A stretch of DNA of 64,000 nt, from assembly GCA_003255065.1 (NCBI GenBank), contig QAOA01001066.1:246900-310899 (forward strand), written 5' to 3'. Within the stretch, counting starts at the first letter, position 1. The number at the start of each line of letters is the position of its first letter. The position numbers and the translations under genes were made by a program. The notes under the pieces are model-generated. The model was not told the DNA's origin. It ran no database searches and was given only the letters and a program-made list of their open reading frames with translations. Below, one piece after another: positions 10,362-21,453 of the stretch. The DNA is from Cercis canadensis. Taxonomy: Eukaryota; Streptophyta; Magnoliopsida; Fabales; Fabaceae.

Positions 10362-12493
10362 ATGGAGTTCCATGAGCGAGAGCGAGAGCGACAGCAACCA
10401 GTGGTACTCATCACAGGCTGCTCTCAAGGGGGGATAGGCCACGCGCTAGCACGCGCCTTCGCAGCCCAGAAGTGTACGGTGGTGGCTACCAGTAGGTCGC
10501 GATCTTCGATGGGTGACCTCGAGCAGGACCCGCGGTTCTTCCTGCAAGAACTCGATGTTCAATCCGATCAGAGCGTACAACGTGTGATGAATAATATTTT
10601 ACACAAATATGGTCGGATCGATGTGTTGGTGAACAACGCTGGAGTTCAATGTGTGGGCCCACTTGCTGAGATTCCTCTCTCAGCTTTCCACCACACTTTT
10701 GATACCAATGTTTATGGTCTGTATCATTTTTCCGTTCATCATCTTCTTCTTAATTGCTCTTAGTCTTAGGTTTTGTTAATTAAATTAGAATTGAGATATG
10801 ACGGATGCAAAGGGGGCACTTTTATAATTTGAAACCCCCCCTCCATTACGTTATTTCTGGATCCGTTACTCATAGCAATATAGCATCCATTTCCAGGTAA
10901 CAAAAACAATTTAGGAGTAATTCCAATTCCACATTAAAAAGGCATAAGGATGTGTTTTTGCTCGCCATGAAATATTAATCTCTCAGATAACAATTGAATG
11001 TTATATGACACATTACAGTATTTGTTATTATGTTCAGTTCAAATTCTTTCATTCTGGCTAAAGGAGAATAGCTCCTCGATTGGCATAAGTCATTTAACAT
11101 TCGCTGCAAGGGTTAATTTTAGCACAAAGATATCTTTTGAAAAGACTTATTGTTGTTCTCTTGTAGAACCCAAGTGATTATTTCTCCTTCAATGCGCATA
11201 CTTTCGCTTATTTTTTATTTTTGTGTTTATATAAGGTCGATCTTTTGGCATTTGATGATCCATGCATTCATCTTGATTTAGTGTGCTTTCCATGGCATTA
11301 CTTGTTCATTGCTTCTCTCTGGCCATGAATTGCATACTTGCCTAGATTCTATATTCCATTGACATATGCAGGTTCCTTGAGATTGGTTCAAGCTGTTGTT
11401 CCTCACATGGCGTCTAGGAAAAAGGGAAAGATTGTAAACATTGGTAGTGTTACTGTTATGGCCCCTGGACCATGGTCAGGCGCCTACACTGCATCCAAAG
11501 CTGCTCTTCATGCTTTGACAGATACTTTGAGGTTTGCATCTTCTTTGAACTCGCATTGCTCTTAGAATTATAATTTACTATTCATGTCTGCATAGATCCA
11601 ACTTGGGCAAAATTCTGTTCCATCTCTCATCAAGCCCACCCTCCACCCCTAACATAGAATAAGAAATGATGTGAGATTGCATCCTTGTGTACAGGAATGC
11701 AAGTTAACTTTTGGGTTACTTAGTAATTTAAGTTTCATCTATCCATTTATCAAGACAAATTTATCTAACGCAGTGAACATTCCTTGACAAAATGCTTGTG
11801 AAACATGTTAAAAAGAAGACTGCTGATGAGTGGAGAGATTCAGTCTTCATATTCTCCTTTTTGTACTTGCTAGCGCTAATTGCTGACAGAATCCACCTTG
11901 CTTTGTCATATACGTTGCTTTTAGACCCCTCAGCAAAAACAATGTTGTTTGATGTGACTGGAATCTACTGGACTTTATCCAAAGCATATTCCCATCATAC
12001 AGGATTCATATCAATTGTACTGAAGCTGAACACTGATGGATCTTGCTATTTTCCATTGGGAGTTAGGGACTAAGTTTTGCCAATTAAACATATTTAAGTT
12101 GAATATTTTTCTCAGTTTTATGTTATGTGTCTAATTCTTATTATTTTCAATAACAGATTGGAGCTGAGCCATTTTGGAATTGATGTTGTCAACGTTGTCC
12201 CAGGAGCTGTCAAATCAAACATTGGAAATTCTGCGGTAGCAAGCTACGAGCGCATGCCTGAATGGAAGTTATTCAAGCCTTTTGAAGCAGCAATCCGGGA
12301 GAGAGCTTATTTTTCTCAAAGATCCAAGTCGACCCCTTCGGATGAATTTGCTAAAAACACTGTGGCTGCTGTCCTTAAGACGAACCCACCTGCATGGCTC
12401 TCCTCTGGCCATTACTCTTCCATCATGGCTATCATGTACCATTTACCTATCGGTGTTAAAGATTTTATCCTAAGGAGAGTAATGAAATGTTGA
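10362..12493 (+). CDS. Short-chain dehydrogenase/reductase, 1-acyl-DHAP reductase-like
   Basis: Exons 10362-10716, 11372-11531 and 12157-12493 join in frame into 283 residues. The product is a classical SDR that should use NAD(P)H. It has the cofactor glycine motif TGCSQGGIG at residues 18-26, NNAG at 91-94, Asn116 in TNVYG, a Ser in the GSV segment at 143-145, and the catalytic YTASK (Tyr157, Lys161). Closest in memory are plant proteins annotated as NADPH-dependent 1-acyldihydroxyacetone phosphate reductase (Arabidopsis At5g10050), which would act in ether-lipid or glycerolipid precursor metabolism at endomembranes; the substrate is inferred by family, not shown. The start codon is the first ATG of the frame and precedes an Arg/Glu-rich stretch. 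Introns are 655 and 625 bp. The gene is convergent with the CID gene 1.2 kb downstream. Its promoter lies in a duplicated segment. Confidence 0.9.
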
Positions 12494-13693
12494 GCTACAT
12501 TGTTTTTATCTGTACTAAGTGCTTAGGTCTACTGGCAGTTCTTTATTTATGCAGGGGATGCATCCTTGCTTGGTGCTAATGTCACTTTAGTAAAAGGAAG
12601 ACGGTTGCTTATATCCATTACTGATAAATTGAATAAACTGATGGAAAGTTGCTGTAGTGCGTGAAGAATGACTTATATTGAACAGAGATTTGGAAAGTTG
12701 TTAGTGGCGTGCTGGTCTTGTCCTCTTCAACTATCCTCGACACCTGATGATCCGTGCACATCAATTCTCTGCTGCCCTGCGGCGGTAATCATACTGAGAA
12801 ATTATTTGAGAATGCTGTCAAGTATATTTTTATAACAAGTTATAAATTTATGTTTCATGAATGGTTCTTAGAAGTTAAAAGTGAAAATTTCCTATATTCT
12901 TCTAACGTCTTACTAAGAGTATTTCTTCTTTTCCAAATTTCTAACAATAATTTTTTCTAATTTAAAATTATATTAATCTTATTATATCTCTTTTTACCAT
13001 TTTAGATACTCATTAAAGATTTTCCTGAGTGCAATTCTGAATATTTTTTTTTATATATCAAACAATAAACTGTTACAGCATTTATAGTATGATTTTTACA
13101 GTTATTTGAACATATGTGTAAGATATGTATTAAATTAGTACCCATAATAATAAGAAATGATAAAAAAAAAAAAAGAACTATAGTGAATATAAGGTAATTC
13201 TAATGAAAAACACCTTTGCCCCCAGAAATCAGCTAGCACGTCATGACTGAAATTTAGTTGTTCGTAGAGCCTTCTTAATTAAAAAAAAAAAAAAGTAATA
13301 TTTTTTTTAATGTTTTACATGTCTAGAGGAGTTATGTACACCGAGCTAACAAAATGCGGCACTCTTGTATGATTCAAATATTTGTGTAGTATATTAATAT
13401 TACCATCAAAATTCCCCCCTCATAATCTGGGATGGGCAATATGATTTTGGTAAAACCGATCCTTGATTCATTGGAACTCACTTTTCACTATTGGGCTGGA
13501 CTGAATTTGTTTAAAGCATTTAGAAACTTGATGCAGACTAGTTTCCTTTTGCATCCCAGGGAACCAATCGGTAGTCTTGTTTTGTGAGCTCAATCTCAAG
13601 GTACCATTCGCAGAATAATAAAATTCCAAATCTACAGATTGCTTTTGTTTCAAACAAGGGCATGTTGATTACGTTGTCTAACTACGTTAGGTC
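12494..13693. other. Intergenic region between two convergent genes
   Basis: This holds the 3' UTRs of the SDR gene (left) and the CID gene (right). The open frames in it are short and show no motif. A-runs occur at 13160 and 13280. Confidence 0.6.
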
Positions 13694-16600
13694 TCATAAA
13701 GAATGCTGATGACTACCATAGTACACAATTCCTGGCGGCTGAAGTGGCCGGAAACTGGGAGGTGCTGGGGCTTGCTGTGTTATTGGTATTGGTTGATGCT
13801 GAGTTATTGCTGCTGGCTGTTGCTGAGTTATTTGCAGGGTCTGATGCGTCAAAGGCACCATTGGCCCCACCATATGGGGTGGAGGTGGGGGAGGTCCAGG
13901 CGGTAATGGAGGGATGTTACCATAACCATATGGAGAGATTACCCCTCCTGTTGACTGCACATATTGCTGGGAGGGTGGATTAACAAGCATGTGATATTGG
14001 CTTTGTGAAGCTGGGGCTTGATTCTGCATCGCTGGTGGGGGTATCAAAACTGAAGGATATGAATGATTTGTTGGGGCAATTAGCTGCTGTGTGGCCATAA
14101 AAACATTGGGATCTGACACAGGCATGGATTTCTCAGGTTTTGATGTAGACTCAGAAGTTAGACCAGCATTTTTTGCCTCTTCAGCTGCAAATGTCGAGAG
14201 AACAGAACTCATAATCAATTGGGACGAGGAAGAAGCTGCAAGCTTATCTGCAACCTCAGCTGCAATTGCTGCAGCTGACTTTTTAGTTGCTACTTCTGCT
14301 TTTGCATGTGCATCAGTTGCTAAAGTGGTTGCAGTGGATGCTTTCTGTGAAGAATCTTCATCAAGTCGCTTCCGCATGTTGCTAGCCTCTTCTACTTGTG
14401 CCTGTGCTACCTAAAAATCAGTTGATAAATGTCAGCACATCATTAATCATCAATAGCAAAAACTCTCTCCAGATTCCAACAATGAAAGCAGGCTCAAGAA
14501 GTGATAAACAGAATAAAATGCATCTGAAGAACTCGATTGATTTATACTTGCATCTACAAAAGATTGATGTCTGGCATGCTATATGCATGTGCTCACATAT
14601 ACAATAGTGACTCAAGTTTAGGATATCCTCCATGTATAACAAATGCACAAACAAGTGATTATGTAGTTGTCCAAGATGACCAAAGCTAACAAGCAACCCA
14701 ATCATCCATACTTCTTAAAAACCCTAAAAATAAGTTAGGATACAGAAACTCGCAATGACTGACTCAAATTACTTTAATAAAATTCAATACCAAAGCGTCT
14801 ATATTCCAATCTGAAGAAGACTCCATTATTACCCCAATCAACTACTTATTCTCTACAATGCTACTTTTATCGAATGAAACTTTTTTTTTTAATTTTAATT
14901 TTTTGCTTTCATCTTAGTCAACAGCACTTCACCAAAATAACTGCTAGAATTTCAACTGCCGTAAGAGATAAATGTAGAAGACACATATTTGAAAAGTAAT
15001 TTTGAGAAACCTAGATGCATGCTTGATGTATATAATATCTGATAATAAATCAGTCAAAATAGGACAGCACTCTGTGGAAAGAGTTATGTTACTCTACACA
15101 ACTATTCCATACCACACTAGTCCACCATTACTGCACCCACTCAACTTTTTTTGAATAGCCCAGATTCAAATAGGGCCCACTGTGGTATGGAATTGTGGTG
15201 CACAGTATAAGTAACATTTCTCCTGTGGAAAAGAATATATTTAATACATACCTGCATTTGAGTACGAACATTCTCCAGTTCAGATTCCTGACACAAACAT
15301 TAACAAAGCATTTCAAGAAGATGCCATTTAGAATAAAAAAATATCAAACAGAAACCGGTAACTGCATAATTCAGATAGAGAGTGTATGAAGCTCGTGGGC
15401 AAGTTAGCATACCTGCTCATGCAGAGCTTCTTTTAACTGAGATACAAGTGCTAGTCTACTTGCTTCAACTAATTTAAGTTTCTCGATGCATTGTTTCAAA
15501 AGATTTTCTTCCTCCTCTAGTTCCTTTGCCATAGTTTTTCGCTTTGGATCCTTTGCTGAAAAGGAAAGCAAGATTAAAACTCCTACCGTTCAAAATGCTG
15601 ATATTTTTACTTCTATTATTTTGTTAGCTTACCAATAGTACATGCAATGTCAACATCTTTCTCCAACTTCCTCACACGCTGAACTGCAGACTTACATTTA
15701 CCCATTTCTAAATCTTCATTGGGATGTTCACTGAGCACTAAATGAAACGCAGAGACTATTTTTTCCGCTGCACCTCCAATGGACAATTTCTGGCTCCCAA
15801 AAAGTAACATGACAGTGAGCTATGGAAGAAGAATGGAAAACTAAAGTAAACATAAAATTTCGCAGAGAGAGAGAGAGGGGGGGGGGGGTGCTAACCGTTC
15901 TAATGGAGCGAGAATCCCTTTTCATAATCCTTACAGAACGGGATCGCTTTTTGTTGAGTTCCAATGGTGGAGGCACTTCTACTCCAAGCATTACATCTTT
16001 AAGGCTTCGTGCACGAGATCCAAACACTCTCCTTTGCTCCCAAATATCAACCTAATATTTAGAGAAGCACCAAATTAATTGATCAAACTCCGAACGGTAA
16101 CATAAATATCAAGGTATGAATAATCATATTATCAGTAATTATATGCCATATCTGAGATCAGCTTATGCTTGATTAAATAAGTCAGCAATCACTTCATCCC
16201 CAAAACCCCTAATGTCCGTCTTTTCTCTCCACTGTTTTATTTCATCCTTAACAAGATAAAAGATAAATTAAAATTAAATAGTTACCCCAAACCCATGGCA
16301 AGGGACTTACCAGTCTAGATACCACGTGCTTTCCATGTTCGTCACCTTTCTCGAGAACATCTTTAAGTGCAGCTGGAAGAACCTTCCAAAACTCTGTCAC
16401 AAATTCATTTCCTTTACGCTTGCTGTTCTGCAGGATGTCATTTGCAAGATATAGGAGGGGGACTCTCTGAACCATCTCTGAATTATGGAATTGTTTGTTC
16501 CATGTTGAAACAACCAATTCTGCTTTGCTCCGGTGAAATATACACCAATGTGATAGTGCTATACAAAAAAGTTAAAGATAACAAGCTACCTGACATCAAC

Positions 16601-18275
16601 AATCAATATGCATGGTTCATAAAACTAACTGAAGCTAATCCCCAAAATTATGCAATTACTCAAACTGCTTTGAAGCATAAAATAATCTGTGTAAAAAACA
16701 TAAAAAAATTCACACTCGATTGACATTCACCAAGCACTTACGAGTTAATCTTGAAACTTAAACAAGACATCAAGATTTTGATGTGCCAAAAATTTGACAT
16801 GGGTAAACTACAACGTCGTTATAGAAGTACAAATAATACATAAGATTTCAAAGAAATAGAACTGCAGCACACAAACCCTTTTTTACCCAGTTGACGTTAT
16901 CTTTATCAAAAGTGGATGTATTTGCAAGTCCTAAATAGTAAAGAAAAAAAGAGCAGGCATATACATAACAAATACATGCAAGAATACATCAGATACCATA
17001 GGAATTTTTAAAATCTAATTCTTCATAGGTTCAGAAACAGGATGGACTCCCATGAACTTCACAAGATCACATGTAATTAGATTCATCCCATAAAATCAAA
17101 TTAACATCATTATTATATCTCCTTCGCATATGATTCACACGAAAATTTGTGAAAGAAACCTGCATTTTTAAATGATATTCCATAACTTGCATAGCTCAAA
17201 GTTATGTTTCAATTACTCAATAAATAAACACCTCCTCCTCCTCCTCCTCCTATAGTTGCATTGCCATTCTAATCCCAAATGCAACAAGAATTTGTTCAGG
17301 GTTTCATGCCTAAGGATTTATTTATTTTGCTTCATACTTTACTGATTCTCTAGAAGGATAACAACAATGATAATGATACTTGGCAAAGCACCAAGGTCAC
17401 CTAGTCAAAGTGATGGAGGAGAACCCACTCCTAAAAGCAAAGCTGATAAGATAGGAGAGTCTTTACTCATATATGGGAGTTCCGTGTCTAACACCCAGCC
17501 GATGTGGGATTCATGCTCCTGCATCAACCCCATTGAGATAGAAAGAGCAGACCCAGCACACCGGGGGGTGGACAAACTGGGCTCTGATACTACTTGATAG
17601 AGGAGAACCCACTCCTAAAAGCTAGGCTGGTAAGAGGGGAGAGCCTCCATTCACCAAGGTAAGAGGTTCAAGCTTTTTCTTTGACATGAAACAGGATCAT
17701 TGACATAACCTAATCTTGTGTTTAGGCAGTTCCAAGGATAATCAGCTAAATCTATCAATCAAAAGTTATACTTCAATAGTTCTTTAGAGTTTTCAATTTA
17801 GCAATCAAAAACAAACTGAAAAGCTGACAAAGATGACAATTCCCTGGAGCACCTGAAAACAAAGCTAAATGGTAAATACCAAACCTAGTGTGTACTAATA
17901 CATAATTTCTATACGATCAATTACCAAATTAACATACTGAATCGACGTGGTTATATCACACGCCTTAGAATCAAACCTACTCCAAATATATGCCACGTAG
18001 TTCAGTACACCAATTTGGTAAAAATTTCTTGTGTGCATAGTATTTTGATTTCAATAATTAGAGCATAGGGTATTCACGGAGACACTACCAAATACCAAAG
18101 ATATTTGAGCCAATTTGGTTAAGCAATCAAATAATTATAAAAGCACATTCATTAAGAACAAACAGGAAGCAATTACAAAATAAAACAAAAGAAGGATACT
18201 TTCAATGCACTGCTGGGTGCTGTTGAGCTTCGACAGCTTGTCCGCAAGTATCTGCTCGCTGAACACGCTATTCAT
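13694..18275 (-). CDS. CID (RPR) domain protein, RPRD1/ENTH-VHS type
   Basis: Coding exons on the minus strand: 18275-18200, 16558-16311, 16051-15896, 15789-15633, 15555-15413, 15287-15252 and 14410-13694, joining in frame to 510 residues. Residues 1 to about 130 form a CID/RPR domain, with the family signatures VVSTWNKQF, PLLYLANDILQ and FWKVLP; CIDs bind the phosphorylated C-terminal repeat of RNA polymerase II. Residues about 175-290 are highly charged and heptad-like (coiled coil). The tail is Ala-rich, then Pro/Gln-rich with a PPLPPGPPPPPP run, and ends in HQHSL. This layout matches animal RPRD1A/B and yeast Rtt103 and the Arabidopsis gene annotated as ENTH/VHS family (At5g10060 from memory). 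A nuclear role in transcription termination or CTD dephosphorylation is inferred. Intron 1 (1.6 kb) contains a retrotransposon-like fragment. Confidence 0.92.
15863..15890. repeat. (GA)n then G-run microsatellite in CID gene intron
   Basis: A short (ga)n tract that turns into ten or more G residues, just inside the intron after exon 3 of the CID gene. The pyrimidine-rich sense strand lies close to the donor site. Confidence 0.8.
17393..17680 (-). mobile_element. TRIM/LTR-retrotransposon fragment
   Basis: The block aggagaacccactcctaaaa occurs at 17417 and again at 17601, a spacing of 184 bp, like two ends of terminal repeats. Just before the second block, gctctgatac at 17581 is the reverse complement of GTATCAGAGC, the core of the usual plant primer-binding site for initiator methionine tRNA. 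The left part holds gccgatgtgggatt, a phrase common in plant miniature LTR elements. No gag or pol coding sequence is present. It lies in intron 1 of the CID gene. Confidence 0.5.
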
Positions 18276-18870
18276 CCCAACTATATAAGGCCCCTCGGCG
18301 CTACCAGCCAGTCCCCACCGGAAATAGTAAAGCGAAACCCTATGACCCTATAACACTAATTTTTAGAAAACGGAAAGAAGTTTGAATTTTCAGAAAACTA
18401 AAACCCTAGAATATATATGAAATACAACCCCGAATCGCAAAGGTACTCCACGCACACCACTCCGAGTTTCTATACCAAAACGCTAACAGAAGAGAGTAGA
18501 AAACAAGTAAAGAAATAAGCTTTACTAGAAAACCACCGAATCCCCAATAATTGAGCTAATGCAGAGCATGGAGAAGAAGGAATTGAGCAGAAATACAAAC
18601 TGAAACAATGCTGGAAATCAGAACCTATTAAAGAGACCACGTTCTCGGAAAATCACAGAAAGTATATGATAACACAGAAGGAGAGGATCAACTCGATAGA
18701 ATCAGGAGTTTAGTCAAAGTTGGATGGGAGGGGTTCTCGGTTTTGCTAAACCCTAGAAACAATTTATTAAATTTATCGAATAGAAGAGTGAAGAAATTCG
18801 TTTCAAAATGCATGGAGAAAAGGAGAGATGGACGGATAAAGAGTTGCAGAAGAAGAAGAAAGTGCAAGTA
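18276..18870 (-). promoter_or_regulatory. Probable 5' UTR/promoter of the CID gene
   Basis: Sequence upstream of the ATG on the minus strand, rich in pyrimidine stretches near 18,840-18,870 as in plant leaders. The exact transcription start cannot be read from sequence. Confidence 0.35.
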
Positions 18871-19061
18871 AGAGGTTTCAAGTCTACTGCGTATCGTTGG
18901 GGTTGGGCCATCTGGCGCAAACTATTGAGACTTGTCTAAACGGCGCAGGATAGATAAACAGTAGCAACCCATCGTACAAAGTACAAACGGGAACTCAAAA
19001 ATGTTGTGTTTTTTTTCTCCGGAGACAGCCTATAGGAAAAGAGCTACAAATATACAACTCA

Positions 19062-19286
19062 GGCTACGTTTGGTAACAGGTGAACAATTAGGGAGGGAAA
19101 TTCTACGGGTTAACAATTCAAGGGGTAAAAATTAGAGACAAATATTTACATTTTTTAAAATTTTTCTTCCCCTCTGATACTCTCTCTAAATAGAGGTAAA
19201 TTAAGTGTTACTTTCTAATTTTTTAACCAAACACACTTACTTTTACTCCTTAAACTTTTACCCCTGTATTGCCTATCAAACACACC
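19062..19286. mobile_element. Small MITE-like inverted-repeat element
   Basis: The left end GGCTACGTTTGGTAACAGG and the reverse complement of the right end, GGTGTGTTTGATAGGCA, are similar, and both arms continue with a ggggtaaaa stretch. About 225 bp, no coding sequence. The ends resemble PIF/Harbinger-type MITEs, but no matching target-site duplication is seen. Confidence 0.45.
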
Positions 19287-21330
19287 TTTAACGAATGAGG
19301 GCTTGAGTGTGGTCGGGTTTTGGCAGCAAAAGAAGAATCTGGCTATCTGAGTTGACTGACATTGATGAAGTCAATGAGGTCCACAGGTAGGAATGAGTAA
19401 CAACACAGAAATCTTTCAAATTATTCTATGGACCCGTAATAAAGCACAAGCACAAAGGAAAGCATTATTCCTCATTTGATAGAATATCTTTTTTGCAATT
19501 TTTGAGTGTGTTTCTATTCGATAAAAATGTTAATATGCATATTTGTTTCAATTTGGTTGTTTAAGTCTCATTCACTCTTCTTTCTTCAAATTCAAGTATC
19601 TTTTAACTACTTCAAAAGTTAGAATGGTGGTAAGTGTCGTTGCCAAATTTAAAGTGAAATCGACAAATTACAAAGATAGAAGAATGATTAAGCGGAGGTC
19701 AAAGTCAAAGTTTTGACTCCACTTTCGAATGTTCAAGTTTGCTTGACCTTGAAGGAGAAAGTGAGAGGAATAGAAAAAGAGAGAGTTCAAAGTTGAGATA
19801 GAGTTTTCCCCGAGTTGAGTTAGAGAGAAAAAATATATACCTTAAATAAAAACATTTTAGTCATTTTACAATAGCAAAGAGTAATGAGTTTATTAAGTAT
19901 TATCAATAAATAAGAAAACCAACGGCTCAACCCAACACAAAGATCAACAATCTCTTGGGAAAACTATTCGTAGGTGATAGAAGTTGTACTATACTGTATG
20001 TTTGCAAATGCTGTAATTTTTATGTTACAGTAATCTTGAACCGCACAACTTAGGTGATATTATATTAGATTACGTAGTTTTATTGGAAGAATTGAGGTAG
20101 TATTAAATGACAGAAGTATAATCATGAATTACATATTACTAAATACTATGATTCAATTAAAAACTACATAAAATTTGAGATTATAAGGTAAAGATTACAA
20201 CTTACCAAATATCTCATAAATACACATGCCATACTATTTTAATTGAGTGGCTCAACTCGTGTTAAATATAATAATCATATAAATCTAATATAACTATACA
20301 TTTAAACAATATAAATCTAATATAACATATATATATATAAACAAAATAACTATACACAACTAACTTATAATGACACATATAATACATACTCTAAGCATTA
20401 GGAAATAATCACTTGTAACAAAATGCATAATTTAAATTACATAACATAGGTTACAACAATTGTATCTGCATCTAAAATTAAATTCAACCTAGTTAGAGGG
20501 TGGTGCCAAACTACCCAATTTTTACTATTCTTTAATTTAAGCCTTGCCATAAAATCAACTCTTTGGTTAGCTTCACAAATGATATGCTTAACGGCTACTT
20601 ACCAATCCCTTACAAGCAACTCTATTATATCATCAATGACCGCTCCATATTTAATGCAATTGCCTATCCGGATGAAGAATCAATAGTACAACTTTGGCCA
20701 CTTTACCTTAATCTTTTTAGTGATAAATAATGACGCTTCAGTTTTTTCTTTTTCGTTGTAAATGAGAGTTCCTCGCATTGTGTGGTTTCTAAGAGCATAC
20801 TGTCCTCATCATAAAGAAAAATAGTCTCCCTTCGTATTCTGATTCAGTGCTTCTGTGAATCCAAAAGAGATATCCCTTACGTTATTTGGCGTCAGCAGTT
20901 TCGTCTAATCGTTTCTCCATTAAGGCAAACGTTGACCCCATAACCATCGAAAATAACATAGACTAAGTAGCGCAAAAAACTGAAGAAAAGGAAAGACTAG
21001 AACCTCCACTATTGAAACTACGAATTTAATTCAACACCATCACAAAAATTGGAAAAACTATCATTTTTAATTTTTATAAAAATAATATGCAAGTGCATGT
21101 AACACCATTTATAATGGGAGGAGAGAAGCATAGTCTAACATCAATTTATCATCAGAAGTACGAGATGTTTGGGCAATGGATCACTGCAACCAGTTCAACC
21201 AAAGGAGAAATCTATCCACTCAAGAAACTCTCAGTTCGTTGCGTTCTAACACTACATAAATTTTAGTCTTAACCCATGTAACAAAAGGGGAAAATCCAAA
21301 TTCATCAAGAACCAGAAACTTATACGGGCA
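19287..21330. other. Intergenic region between CID and Acinus genes
   Basis: AT-rich. It contains one recognisable relic, a RNase H-like fragment at 20,535-20,650. Otherwise I see no supported gene. The last 100-200 bases before 21,454 are probably the Acinus 3' UTR. Confidence 0.5.
20535..20650 (-). pseudogene. Decayed RNase H-like fragment of a non-LTR retrotransposon
   Basis: Translated on the minus strand, the segment reads GAVIDDIIELLVRDW, a stop codon, then VAVKHIICEANQRVDFMARL. This matches the end of the RVT_3/RNase H-like domain common in plant LINE-type proteins, where a His-x5-Ala-Asn-x3-Asp core (here H..CEAN...D) is conserved. The in-frame stop and the lack of flanking reverse transcriptase show it is a dead fragment. 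Confidence 0.6.
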
Positions 21331-21453
21331 ACAACAATTTCTTCCTAACAGTTACACCTGCAGACCTGAGAAGATGCATCTACAATATACTTCCTTACCA
21401 TTAAGTAGCATAATGAAGAACAAAGATCACCAAAAGCACCCATGGTCTGATGT

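Noticed and set aside
11792-12073. 93-codon frame in the SDR gene region
   Set aside because: Lies entirely in intron 2 of the SDR gene and shows no domain.
13703-14414. Plus-strand frames opposite the last exon of the CID gene
   Set aside because: Antisense shadows of the Ala- and Pro/Gln-rich coding exon.
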